DNA of 64,000 bases from Niastella caeni (lineage in GTDB: Bacteria; Bacteroidota; Bacteroidia; Chitinophagales; Chitinophagaceae): the NCBI RefSeq assembly GCF_004834005.1, contig NZ_STFF01000016.1:1-64000 (forward strand), read 5' to 3'. The position numbers and the translations under genes are program-made. Below, one piece after another: positions 29,378 through 37,926 of the stretch (position 1 is the first letter of the stretch; every line of letters begins with the position of its first letter). Below the pieces are notes generated by a model, which did not search any database, was not told where the DNA came from, and saw only the letters and a program-made list of their open reading frames with translations.

Positions 29378-29495
29378 GTTCCTCAGTCCCTTCGCTGGCA
29401 TTACCCAGATCAGGTTGTTGGAGTATAATCTCAGGTTTGTTTTTCATGTTTACCCAAAAGGTAAACCTGTTTACATAACCACCCCCATGAGAAAC
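29378..29495 (-). promoter_or_regulatory. TPP riboswitch (THI element)
   Basis: Read on the minus strand: P1 GTTTCTCA pairs with TGAGGAAC over 8 bp; P2 GGGGT pairs with ACTCC; an internal P3a hairpin is GTTTACC/GGTAAAC. These are followed by the invariant CTGAGAT (29428-29434) and then CCTGATCTGGGTAATGCCAG and CGAAGGGA. All hallmark TPP-binding segments are present and the pairings close. An inverted repeat (29495-29503 and 29525-29533) abuts its 5' side. The next gene on this strand is the CheB-CheR kinase; no thiamine gene is in the window. Confidence 0.95.
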
Positions 29496-29921
29496 ATTTC
29501 ACTATTATATAAAAATTGTATGCCAGTGAAATGCTGCCTTACAAAAGCAACTCATTGGGACATATTGTGGAAATATGTCGGCATCAAAGTCAACAATAAA
29601 AAATTGTGTGGTTTATTTTTTTTGTTCAATCAATTGTAAATAGCTTTAATACACTAACGGCAATATTTTACCAGCTCGCCGTTTGGCTATACACTTCTGC
29701 AACATGTAAGAACTTCTTTTATTGTTATAGTTTAAGAATTGATAGTTGATATTAAATGTCCTGCAGTATAACGCAAAACAATAGTTGTTATACGGGAAAA
29801 TCCTTTATTATGCCAACATCAGTGTTTATAACAATAAAGGAATACAATACAAATCAATACGGTGAGCATTAAAATTGCAATGTATGTCACATCAATTTTC
29901 TAACGATTAAACACTTTAATT
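29496..29921. other. Intergenic region before the KGG protein gene
   Basis: AT-rich, no gene seen. It holds a 9-bp inverted repeat just upstream of the riboswitch (CATTTCACT at 29495-29503, AGTGAAATG at 29525-29533). Another 9-bp inverted repeat (TCCTTTATT at 29801-29809, AATAAAGGA at 29833-29841) could be an operator or hairpin upstream of the KGG gene. Confidence 0.5.
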
Positions 29922-31001
29922 ATGAGAAGAAGAGAACGCCAGGGCAGGCAAGATTACGGTCGTCAATACAATGAAGGCAACCGTGGCCGCTATGGCTCGC
30001 AAGGAGGTTTTGGACAACAAGGTGAATACGGACAGCAAAGAGGATTTGGCGGACAAGGAGAATATGGACGGCAAAGAGGATTTAGAGGACAAGGTGAATA
30101 TGGACAACAAGGTGGTTGGGAAAACCAGGGCTATGGAGGCCAGCAAGGAGGCTGGGGCGGTTATGGAAACCAGGGTTACGGACAGCATGGTGGTTACGGA
30201 GGTTGGGGAAGGCATGGCTATGGACAAGGACAGCAAGGTGGCTGGGGAGAAGGATATGGAGGAAGTCAGAGTGGTTATGGGCAACAGGGCGGATATGGAG
30301 GCTTTGGACAACAGGGAGAATATGGACAGCAAAGAGGCGGCTGGGGACAACAGACAGGATATGGCCAGCAATATGGTAGTGAATATGAAGACCAGGATTT
30401 TGATGAAGATGAATATTATGACGATAACCGAATGATGGGCCGCTATGGAGAAGAAGAAGAAGATGTTGATGAAGGTGAATTTTATGATGAAGAAGAGGAC
30501 GATTATGATGAATATGGCATGCAGGGCCAGTATGGAGAAGAAGAGGAAGAGTATGAAGAAGAAGACGAAGAGGAAGATGAATATGGTGGCCGGCAGGGTC
30601 AGATGCAGGGACGTTCGCGTCGTGGATTTGGAAGCATGCCGCGTGAAAAAGTTCGCCGTATTGCCAGTATGGGAGGCCGCGCTTCACACGAAAGCGATCA
30701 GAACAGAGGCAGGTCATTTGGAAACCGCTCATCCCGCAGTGGATCATCAGGTCGTTCTTCTTCCAGCCGTTCGGGCAGAAGCAGTGGCGATACATCCCGA
30801 CGTGGTTTTGCCAGTATGCCCAAAAGTGAAGTACGCCGTATAGCCAGTATGGGCGGACAGGCACGCAGCGGCGGTAATAGCGGCGGCAGCGGTCGTGGCA
30901 GCAGTTCAAATCGCGGCCGTTCATCAGGCAGCAGAAGTGGCTCTTCCTCCCGTTCACAACGCGGAAGAAGCGGACAAAGAAGCAGAAGTAGTTCCAGGTA
31001 A
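29922..31001 (+). CDS. Low-complexity KGG-motif protein with prion-like region
   Basis: 359 residues in distinct blocks. Residues 1-150 are almost only Gly, Gln, Tyr, Arg and Trp, with repeats such as GYGQQGGYGGFGQQGEYGQQ, resembling FUS-type prion-like domains. Residues 152-225 are strongly acidic (Asp/Glu/Tyr). Two KGG stress motifs follow: GFGSMPREKVRRIASMGG at about 235 and GFASMPKSEVRRIASMGG at about 294. The connecting and C-terminal parts are Arg/Ser/Gly-rich. KGG motifs occur in stress proteins such as YciG of E. coli, whose operon also encodes DUF892 proteins; a DUF892 gene follows here. Reading frame and block structure are clear; condensate formation or nucleic-acid binding is inference. 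Confidence 0.85.
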   Translation: MRRRERQGRQDYGRQYNEGNRGRYGSQGGFGQQGEYGQQRGFGGQGEYGRQRGFRGQGEYGQQGGWENQGYGGQQGGWGGYGNQGYGQHGGYGGWGRHGYGQGQQGGWGEGYGGSQSGYGQQGGYGGFGQQGEYGQQRGGWGQQTGYGQQYGSEYEDQDFDEDEYYDDNRMMGRYGEEEEDVDEGEFYDEEEDDYDEYGMQGQYGEEEEEYEEEDEEEDEYGGRQGQMQGRSRRGFGSMPREKVRRIASMGGRASHESDQNRGRSFGNRSSRSGSSGRSSSSRSGRSSGDTSRRGFASMPKSEVRRIASMGGQARSGGNSGGSGRGSSSNRGRSSGSRSGSSSRSQRGRSGQRSRSSSR

Positions 31002-31008
31002 TTTATAA

Positions 31009-31117
31009 GGAAGTAAGAAGTAGGAGGTAAGAAATAGGAAGAACCTGTATTTTGGACTTCATTACTGGTTTTTATTCATACCTCGTACTTCTTATTTCAT
31101 ACCTCGTACTTCATAAA
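31009..31117. repeat. Inverted array of GAAGTAAGAAGTAGGAGGTA-type words
   Basis: Left arm at 31009-31040 holds tandem GAAGTA/GAGGTA/GAAATA words. Right arm at 31078-31117 is CATACCTCGTACTTCTTATT and similar, the reverse complement of the same words. Confidence 0.8.
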
Positions 31118-31174
31118 GCTTTGACCTCAAAGGTTAACTTATTTTCACCTATTAACCATTCAAATATTTAAAAT

Positions 31175-31798
31175 ATGGGCACGGTAACAGAAACAGGTAA
31201 AAGAAATGGGCATGGGCCTGAGTCAGAAACCAAGAAAAAAGGCGCCGGTCAGTCAGGTGCGCAGGAGTCACCATCATTTCTGCAGAAGTTCTTTCTCGAT
31301 CAGCTTAAAGATATGTATTATGCCGAACAGGAATTAGTAAAGACTCTACCCGAAATAAAAAGTGTTGCCACCACCGAAGAGCTGGAAGACGCGATCGAAG
31401 ATCACACCCAACAAACAAAACGGCATGTGAAAAGGCTCGAAAAAGTATTTCATATCATCGGATCAAAACCAGAAGGGAAGCGGTGTGAAGCAATGGACGG
31501 CTTAATAAAGGAGTGCAAAACGATTATAAGGGAAACAGAAGAAGGTACTATGACTCGGGATGCCGCACTGATCATTGCCTGTCAGAAAATAGAGCACTAC
31601 GAAATTGCTTCATATGGCGGTTTGGTGGCACTGGCTTTAACAATGGGCCTCGAACGGGCGGCAGATATACTGGATAAATCACTGGCCGAAGAAGAATGGA
31701 ATGACCAGTTACTAACCGATATTGCCGAAACGTTTATCAACGTGGAAGCTGAACATGAAGGCAAGTACAACTGGGATAAAAAAATATGGGTAGTGTAA
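31175..31798 (+). CDS. DUF892 ferritin-like protein (YciE/YciF type)
   Basis: 207 residues. After a polar ~30-residue N-terminal extension comes FLDQLKDMYYAEQELVKTLP, then HTQQTKRHVKRLEKVF, IACQKIEHYEIASYGGLVAL and a closing acidic helix with NVEAEHEG. The Glu/His pattern in a four-helix bundle is typical of DUF892, a ferritin-like family induced by general stress. The KGG protein upstream and this gene are the same family pair as yciG and yciF/yciE in E. coli, which supports a joint stress role. Metal binding is inferred. Confidence 0.92.
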   Translation: MGTVTETGKRNGHGPESETKKKGAGQSGAQESPSFLQKFFLDQLKDMYYAEQELVKTLPEIKSVATTEELEDAIEDHTQQTKRHVKRLEKVFHIIGSKPEGKRCEAMDGLIKECKTIIRETEEGTMTRDAALIIACQKIEHYEIASYGGLVALALTMGLERAADILDKSLAEEEWNDQLLTDIAETFINVEAEHEGKYNWDKKIWVV

Positions 31799-31799
31799 G

Positions 31800-31953
31800 C
31801 CGGTTACAGGTTACAGGGTTCAGGTTACAAAGCCCGACCGATGTATAAAATAGGGGTTACCAGTTACCGGTTTCCTGTTGCCAGGGGAATTTCGGTCACC
31901 CTACAAAAAGTGGGGTGTTCGTTTTTTTGCCCGGTGACCGGCAACCGGTAACA
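31800..31953. repeat. Inverted array of GGTTACAGG/GTTACCGG words
   Basis: Left side has GGTTACAGGTTACAGGGTTC and GGTTACCAGTTACCGG; right side has CCGGTGACCGGCAACCGG then TAAC. It separates the convergent DUF892 and kinase genes. Confidence 0.8.
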
Positions 31954-31957
31954 AATA

Positions 31958-33112
31958 TCATTCAACTGGTAAATAACACTGAATGGTAGCTCCCTTTCCC
32001 GGATGGGCGGTAGCCTGTATAAAACCATCGTGTGCTTCCACGATCTTTTTGGCAATGGTCAATCCCATACCTGATCCGGAATAATGGCTTGAGGAATGGA
32101 GCTTTTCAAACATGATAAACACCCGATCGGCATATGCCGGGTCAAACCCAATGCCATTATCGGTAAACGTGAGTAATACCATTGGCTCTTTGATTTGAAA
32201 ACTGCCAGGCAATTCATTGGGTTGTAACAGGTGGCTCGTGACTTGTACCTGAGGCGGATTGTCAGGTTTCTGAAACTTCAGTCCATTATCAATGATGTTA
32301 ACAAACAGGGTTTGCAACATGTCTTTGTAACCAGGTACAACCCCGAGATTATCTGCTGTAACAATAGCTTCTTTTTCTGTTATTTTATTACTTAATTTGA
32401 TCAGCGTTTCCCTGAAAATGTCGTTGAGGTCAACGGTGTTGCGAACCTGTTGAAAGCTGTTAATATGGCTAAGCGCCCAGATGTCATCCAGCAACAGGTT
32501 CATCCTGTTAAGGGACGCCTGTATACGACGGATGTTGGCCTTGCCGCCATTGGATAACGATTTCCCTTCCGATTTCACCAGCAACTCAAACGCCGTGTAT
32601 ACATGTCGCAAGGGTTCCTTTATTTCGTTACTGCTAATATAGGTGAATGTCGCCATCTCTGTTGTGGCAGTTTCCAGTTGACGGTATTTTTGCTCCAGGG
32701 CTTCATTTAATTCCTGTAATTTTTTTTCTGCTTTTTCCCGGTGGGCCACATCATGCATGATATTCATTACCCCTTTTACCTGACCATCCTCATCTGTTAA
32801 TGGAATAAAATGATTCTCGTACGATTGGCGGTTAAGCAATCCGGCCCGGGCAGGTAAAAAAGATTTGTTACCCTTCATCGCGAATTGGATCGCATCGATC
32901 ATTTCTTTATCTTTCTGTAATTCCGGAAATACATTAAGCAACGGTTTGCCAATGATATGGGTTTTATCGATACCGGTAACCAGGACAGCCGTTTTGTTCC
33001 AGGCAATTACGCACCATTGATCATCAATAGCCATCACCCGGTCAATGCTGCAATCGTTCAGCATTTCATATAAATTAGGAAGTGTAGTGTTTTGGTAGGT
33101 CTCTCCGCGCAT
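31958..33112 (-). CDS. PAS histidine-kinase-like protein lacking the phosphoacceptor His
   Basis: 384 residues: PAS (about 8-125, MAIDDQWCVIAWNKTA, IIGKPLLNVFPEL), short coiled coil, a DHp-like region and a HATPase domain. The ATPase boxes are intact (NIIDNGLKFQKP, DNGIGFDPAY, GSGMGLTIAKKI). The H-box, normally SHDLKEPLR in this class, reads SSNEIKEPLRH, so the His is Asn 162 (codon AAC at 32627-32629, one base from CAC). Autophosphorylation at the usual site should be impossible. It could act as an allosteric ATPase or pseudokinase, or partner another kinase. It has no membrane helix. Confidence 0.9.
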   Translation of the reverse strand: MRGETYQNTTLPNLYEMLNDCSIDRVMAIDDQWCVIAWNKTAVLVTGIDKTHIIGKPLLNVFPELQKDKEMIDAIQFAMKGNKSFLPARAGLLNRQSYENHFIPLTDEDGQVKGVMNIMHDVAHREKAEKKLQELNEALEQKYRQLETATTEMATFTYISSNEIKEPLRHVYTAFELLVKSEGKSLSNGGKANIRRIQASLNRMNLLLDDIWALSHINSFQQVRNTVDLNDIFRETLIKLSNKITEKEAIVTADNLGVVPGYKDMLQTLFVNIIDNGLKFQKPDNPPQVQVTSHLLQPNELPGSFQIKEPMVLLTFTDNGIGFDPAYADRVFIMFEKLHSSSHYSGSGMGLTIAKKIVEAHDGFIQATAHPGKGATIQCYLPVE

Positions 33113-33339
33113 GGTGGGAAAGTTTTAACAGTTAATGATTTGCGTACTATACCACAACTATCCCCAAACATTTATCTGATAATTCAAATATAATTTATTG
33201 TATTCAGATTGGAATACATTCAAAGGAATAATAACCCAGGTCAAGGTTATCATTTGAACTACTGATTCAAATCATGTACCATGGGGGAAGCTGCAAGCCG
33301 AAGCAAATACAGCTATACGTCGTAAACATTGCCTTTTTA

Positions 33340-33418
33340 ACAACAAACCATAAACAACAAACCATAAACAACAAACCATAAACAACAAACAATAAACCAT
33401 AAACCATAAACAATAAAC
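33340..33418. repeat. Direct repeats of AACCATAAACAACA
   Basis: About five imperfect copies of a 14-bp word end just before the stop of the flavin-dependent oxidoreductase gene. The complement of this word is found at 60147-60183. The rest of 33113-33339 is AT-rich with no gene seen; it should hold the kinase promoter. Confidence 0.75.
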
Positions 33419-33420
33419 TC

Positions 33421-34455
33421 TTAATGGCCAAGCGCCTTTCTTACTGCCGGAGCAACCTTAGTTCCCAACAATTCAATAGCGCGCATTACTTTACTGTGCG
33501 GCATGGTGCCTACGCTCACGTGCAATAAGAAGCGGGTCAGGCCAAACAGTTCCTGTTCATACAATATTTTTTCTGTGACTTCCTGCGGACTGCCCACCAG
33601 CAGCGCGCCGCGTTTGGTACGCATGGCTTCAAACTGTTGCCGCGTCATGGGTTGCCAGCCGCGTTCTTTGCCCAGTTGCGTCATCACGTGCTGGTAAGAA
33701 GGGAAGAACTCATCCGCTGCCTGTTGTGATGTATCGGCTATATAACCATGTGAGTGCACGCTTATTTGCAGCTTTTGTTCATCGTGCCCGGCTTTCTTAT
33801 ATGTATTTCTATACAACTGCGCCAACTGCACAAAGTTTTCGGGGCTGCCGCCAATAATGGCCATGGCCAGCGGCAAGCCATATGATGCGGCCCGCATCAC
33901 CGATTGCGGAGTTCCGCCCACGGCTACCCATATAGGTAATTCGGGATGGTAAGGTCTGGGATATACGCCCAGGTTATCGATAGAAGCCCGGTGCTTTCCT
34001 TTCCAGCTTACTTTTTCGCTTTTATTCAATTGCACCAGCAGGTCGAGCTTTTCGGCAAACAAGGCATCGTAATCATTCAGGTTATAGCCAAACAGCGGGA
34101 ACGATTCAATAAAAGAACCCCGTCCGGCCATGATCTCTGCGCGGCCATCGCTCAACAGGTCAACTGTAGCAAAATCCTGAAACACCCGCACGGGGTCGTC
34201 GGAGCTAAGAACGGTTACCGCACTGGAGAGTTTGATGTTTTTTGTTTTGGCGGCTGCTGCAGCCAGGATAACAGCAGGGGAGGAAGCTATAAAATCGGGC
34301 CGGTGGTGTTCGCCTACCGCAAATACATCCAGGCCTACCTGGTCCATGAGTTCTACTTCTTCCATCAGGTCGCGCATGCGTTGGTGCTGCGAGATGGTTT
34401 TACCTGTTGCCGGATCAGGAGTGAGTTCAACAAAAGTACTTATGCCTATTTCCAT
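33421..34455 (-). CDS. LLM-class (luciferase-like) flavin-dependent oxidoreductase
   Basis: 344 residues beginning [19 protein letters not shown]. Luciferase-like TIM-barrel features: GEHHRPDF near residue 48, [37 protein letters not shown] and [17 protein letters not shown]. The closest remembered class is the bacterial luciferase-like monooxygenases that use reduced FMN or F420; FMN is likely in this phylum. Substrate unknown. It stands alone, between two repeat arrays. Confidence 0.9.
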   Translation of the reverse strand: MEIGISTFVELTPDPATGKTISQHQRMRDLMEEVELMDQVGLDVFAVGEHHRPDFIASSPAVILAAAAAKTKNIKLSSAVTVLSSDDPVRVFQDFATVDLLSDGRAEIMAGRGSFIESFPLFGYNLNDYDALFAEKLDLLVQLNKSEKVSWKGKHRASIDNLGVYPRPYHPELPIWVAVGGTPQSVMRAASYGLPLAMAIIGGSPENFVQLAQLYRNTYKKAGHDEQKLQISVHSHGYIADTSQQAADEFFPSYQHVMTQLGKERGWQPMTRQQFEAMRTKRGALLVGSPQEVTEKILYEQELFGLTRFLLHVSVGTMPHSKVMRAIELLGTKVAPAVRKALGH

Positions 34456-34475
34456 AATTTATTATTAAATGCATA

Positions 34476-34700
34476 GCTGTAAGCTACAAGCTATAAGCGA
34501 ATACAGAGCCTTCACGCTTTAAGCCGAAACCCTAAAGTCGAAAGCCCAAAGCCGAATGTCGAAAGCAATACAGCGCTGCAAGTTACAATTAAAAATAAAG
34601 TTCAGGTTTTAAGCAGAGAGCTCTATGCATACAAAGAAGCTTTTGGCTTACATTACAGCTTACAGCTTTTTCCCTTGCAGCTTACAGCTTTTCCCTTATT
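34476..34700. repeat. Inverted array of AGCTGTAAGCTACAAGC words
   Basis: Left arm 34476-34500 (AGCTGTAAGCTACAAGCTAT), centre with CGAAAGCCCAAAGCCGAA words, right arm about 34647-34690 (GCTTACATTACAGCTTACAG). The right arm reaches the start region of the fucosidase gene. Confidence 0.8.
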
Positions 34701-34723
34701 TTCATAGCACAATAACGTTACAA

Positions 34724-36076
34724 ATGAAAAAAGCCACTACAACCATTGTTGCCATTTTTATGGCTATTGCCAGCCTGTTTGCGCAAACAACCGCTCCCGA
34801 CACCGGTAATTACAAGCCCACTGCGCAGAACCTGCAGTCGCGGCGCCAGTTCCAGGAAGATAAATACGGGATGTTCATTCACTGGGGATTATCGAGTATG
34901 CTGGCCGATGGCGAATGGGTGATGCATAACCGGAATATTAAAGTGGTTGATTATACCCGCCTGCTGCACGCTTTTAACCCGGCTGACTTTAATGCGGCGC
35001 AATGGGTGGCAACGGCTAAAAATGCCGGAATGAAATACATCGTGTTCATTACCCGCCACCACGATGGGTTTTCGAACTGGGATACCAAATATTCCGACTG
35101 GAAAATAACCAACACGCCATATGGTAAAGATGTGCTGAAACTGTTGTCAGAAGAATGCCGTAAGCAGGGAATGAAGCTGGGACTCTATTATTCCCTGCTC
35201 GACTGGTACCGCACGGATTATCCCTGGGAAACCGGTCGAACCGGTCAGGGTACGGGCAGAACCGGCAAAGGCGATTACGCTTCTTACCTGCAGTTCATGA
35301 AGAACCAGCTTACCGAACTGCTGACGAATTATGGCGACATCCTGTGTATCTGGTTCGATGGGCATTGGGACCAGACCAATGAGGAAGGACATGCCGACCG
35401 TTCTTCACGCATCGATTGGAAGTACAACGAGATCTACGAGCTCATACATAAATTGCAGCCGCAATGCATGATAGGCAATAACCATCATTTATCACCCCTT
35501 GCAGGAGAAGATTTCCAGATGTTTGAACGAGACCTGCCAGGTGAAAATAAATCGGGACTGAGCTTTCAAAAGCCGTCTGATGCCATGCCGCTCGAGACCT
35601 GCGAAACTATCAACGGCGCCTGGGGCTATAACATTACCGATAGAAAGTATAAATCAGTGAATCAGGTAGTGCAATTGCTGGTGGGCGCGGCAGGCCGCGA
35701 TGCCAATCTTTTACTGAATGTAGGGCCCATGCCAACCGGACTGATACAATCAGAATTTACCGATACGCTGGCCGGGGCAGGGAAGTGGTTGCAACAATAC
35801 GGGGAAAGCATTTATGGCACCCGGGGCGGACCGCTTAAGCCGCAGTCGTGGGGTGTAACCACGCAGAAAGGAAAACTCATCTATCTCCATTTATTCAAAG
35901 CCCCGGAGGGCAATACTATTTTACTGCCCGATGCCAAAATAAAAATAAAGCAGGTAAGATTGCTGGGCGGCAACACGCCTGTAAAATTCACCAAACAAAA
36001 AACCGGTATAGTTATTTCGACGGAAGGTATTACCATAGAAGGGCCTGATACTATTGTGGTGGTGGAGGTTAGTTAA
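34724..36076 (+). CDS. GH29 alpha-L-fucosidase
   Basis: 450 residues with a signal peptide (MKKATTTIVAIFMAIASLFA). GH29 catalytic features: RRQFQEDKYGMFIHWGLSS, TRHHDGFSNWDTKYSDW, GLYYSLLDWY and the nucleophile Asp in CIWFDGHWD (about residue 212), then LLLNVGPMPTG. The enzyme releases terminal L-fucose from glycans in the periplasm. It stands alone, without a SusC/D locus. An in-frame start at 34625 exists but reads through the repeat array; 34724 is preferred because the signal peptide starts there. Confidence 0.93.
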   Translation: MKKATTTIVAIFMAIASLFAQTTAPDTGNYKPTAQNLQSRRQFQEDKYGMFIHWGLSSMLADGEWVMHNRNIKVVDYTRLLHAFNPADFNAAQWVATAKNAGMKYIVFITRHHDGFSNWDTKYSDWKITNTPYGKDVLKLLSEECRKQGMKLGLYYSLLDWYRTDYPWETGRTGQGTGRTGKGDYASYLQFMKNQLTELLTNYGDILCIWFDGHWDQTNEEGHADRSSRIDWKYNEIYELIHKLQPQCMIGNNHHLSPLAGEDFQMFERDLPGENKSGLSFQKPSDAMPLETCETINGAWGYNITDRKYKSVNQVVQLLVGAAGRDANLLLNVGPMPTGLIQSEFTDTLAGAGKWLQQYGESIYGTRGGPLKPQSWGVTTQKGKLIYLHLFKAPEGNTILLPDAKIKIKQVRLLGGNTPVKFTKQKTGIVISTEGITIEGPDTIVVVEVS

Positions 36077-36300
36077 TGGTTTGCAGTTTATAGTTTGCAG
36101 TTTACAGTTTATAGTTTGCAGTTTATAGTTTATAGTTTATAGTTTGCAGTTTATAGTTTATAGTTACCGGTTTCCAGGTTCCAGTTACGGGACTCAAATC
36201 AATGGCATCTAATTATTGGCAGACGTCCTGCTTTAAGGGCCTGGCGACCGGTAACCGGCAACCGGTAACTGAACTTGCCGATTGCTGACTGCCGACTTGT
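36077..36300. repeat. Composite word array: TTTATAGTTTGCAG direct repeats, then inverted GTTACCGG words
   Basis: 36077-36163 is made of GTTTATAGTTTGCAG copies. A GTTACCGG/GTTCCAGTTACGG arm (36163-36188) is answered by GACCGGTAACCGGCAACCGG (36245-36264) and TAAC. GCCGATTGCTGACTGCCGAC lies at 36277-36296. This fills the space between two convergent genes. Confidence 0.8.
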
Positions 36301-36345
36301 TCGCCGAAGCCTTGGCTTTGGGCGAATTCACTATTCACCATTCCC

Positions 36346-37170
36346 CTACGCCATTCCCAAAACTTTAGCGCCACCAATATACTTGGCCATGGTGATCTTG
36401 CCTTTTTGCATTGTGCCGAAGGAAATGCCAACGCCGAGCATCAGGCTGTGGCAGTTAAGACTAAGCTGCTTTAAATAATCCTTCCGTGATATTTTCATTT
36501 CAATATTGAAAGTGGTTGACGGGGAGCCGGGGTATACTTCCAGCCAATCTGTTTCCCTGCTAATGGCAAGCCATAGCGGATTGCCATGTTTGGCGTGATA
36601 ATCGTCCCAGCGGCTACCAGGATCACAGAACATATCTTCCACTATACCTAATACAACGATGAACCTGTACCATTGAAAATTGCCGGGCACTATAAAGTTT
36701 CTGTCAGGCGTCAATTCAGGAAATGTGATGGCGCCTTTCAATGTTTTTTTTGAAAGCGTGTACTCAGGCGGGTTAAGCACGATGCTTTCAAACGGGGTGC
36801 GGCGGTTGAGGTTAAATCCTTCCAGCACCCTGGGATCTTTGGTCAGTTGAACATCGCGATGGCCTTTTTCGTGTTTGGTATCCAGTTCCTGTATCGGTAT
36901 AAATAGCGAATTCAGCGGGCCGGCGATATTGTAATCCCCAAGGTATTTCAACGGGCGAAGCACGTCCATCACCTGAGCGGTTATTTTGGCCCTTCCGCCA
37001 AATTCCATATTGTTTTTGCGGGTAGTAGCGAACGAGTCTTTTGTTTTGATCTGTTTCCTGGTGGGACCGCCTTTCCGGCGAATAATGGGTTGATCGGACC
37101 CTCTCATTGTATAAACAGATAATCCGGCTACAGAACCGGTAAAGTTGAGGATTGGCTTTAGCTTTCCCAT
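36346..37170 (-). CDS. Uncharacterised Bacteroidota protein
   Basis: 274 residues from MGKLKPILNFTGSVAGLSVY; an in-frame start 13 codons earlier is less likely. There is no signal peptide or membrane helix. The N-terminal ~60 residues are basic and glycine-rich (TMRGSDQPIIRRKGGPTRKQ, RKNNMEFGGRAK). The middle has AGPLNSLFIPIQELDTKHEK. The C-terminal half looks beta-rich with many aromatic residues (FQWYRFIVVLGIV, LWLAISRETDWLEVYPG, FNIEMKISRKDYLKQL). The N-terminal pattern resembles uncharacterised proteins I associate with Chitinophagaceae, but I cannot name a family or function. The gene is flanked by word arrays on both sides. Confidence 0.75.
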   Translation of the reverse strand: MGKLKPILNFTGSVAGLSVYTMRGSDQPIIRRKGGPTRKQIKTKDSFATTRKNNMEFGGRAKITAQVMDVLRPLKYLGDYNIAGPLNSLFIPIQELDTKHEKGHRDVQLTKDPRVLEGFNLNRRTPFESIVLNPPEYTLSKKTLKGAITFPELTPDRNFIVPGNFQWYRFIVVLGIVEDMFCDPGSRWDDYHAKHGNPLWLAISRETDWLEVYPGSPSTTFNIEMKISRKDYLKQLSLNCHSLMLGVGISFGTMQKGKITMAKYIGGAKVLGMA

Positions 37171-37926
37171 AAATGGCAGGTTTAATGGTGTATTACAAAA
37201 ATAACACATGTAAGTTACGAAAAATATGTATCTTCGCGGTTACGTACGGGTTATCTATATTTTACACATAGGCCCCCATAAATCTTCACAATAAGCTACC
37301 CCGGCCAGATCACACATTTTACTTCCAGTTTACTATTTTCTAACCTGTTGTTTATCCCTTGTTCTAACCTGGGCTATACCTGCATCGTATTTGGTTAACC
37401 ATTATATCGTACTTATGTAGTACCTGTTTCGCAGGTATTTCGATGATGTTTCGTTTCTTTTAAAGGAACGGCTTATATACGAGACAAATACGAGATATGT
37501 ACGGAATATATACGGGACATTGGTTACCCAGGTATAACCCAGATACGACCAAGGTCCAAAGCCGGGGTAAAAACAATAATAAACAGGTAGATGATTTGTA
37601 GAGAAAAGGGCAGGAGCCAATTAAAATTGCAAAAAACGGTTATTGCCCTACTTGAGCCTATAAGAACGGTCATTAAAGATATACCTTTTTAGTAACCCTG
37701 ACTTCCCGCAGCCATCAGGCTTTAAAAAAATTTTGTTTCTTAATAAACCCAGGTGTAACAAAACAATCGAAGGCCATACATATAACGCGTATGTAATATA
37801 AAGCGATTCACCTGGCAATAACTACTAAGGTAAGTAGGTATTTTGAACAGTTAATCCCGCTTTCATATTAAATACATTTTATTTGCATGCTTTTTCTATT
37901 GGATTATTTAAACCTCAAAATTTTTT
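37171..37926. other. 756-bp AT-rich gap
   Basis: It contains an inverted word array (37355-37560) and small hairpins such as ACCTG-TTTCG-CAGGT at 37425-37439. I see no convincing gene; a minus-strand frame at 37402-37620 has unlikely composition and lies on the array. Confidence 0.6.
37355..37560. repeat. Inverted array of CTGGGYTATACCTG words
   Basis: Left arm around 37365-37400 (CCTGGGCTATACCTGCATCG, GGTTAACC) matches the reverse complement of the right arm around 37523-37555 (GGTTACCCAGGTATAACCCA, GATACGACC). Between them ATACGAGA/ATACGGGA words recur (37476-37520). Confidence 0.65.

Noticed and set aside
30082-30957. A 291-codon minus-strand frame opposite the KGG gene, and one at 29916-30371
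   Set aside because: The translations are His/Leu- or Ser/Thr-rich mirror images of the low-complexity gene; the plus-strand frame has KGG motifs and sensible block structure.
33340-33418. AACCATAAACAACA repeats as a CRISPR-like array
   Set aside because: Repeat units are 14 bp and contiguous, with no spacers and no cas genes nearby.
34625-34723. Longer start of the fucosidase
   Set aside because: The added 33 residues are translated word array (repeated AGCTTACAGCTT) and would hide the signal peptide.
37402-37620. 72-codon minus-strand frame
   Set aside because: It lies on an inverted word array, has no recognisable domain and no promoter.
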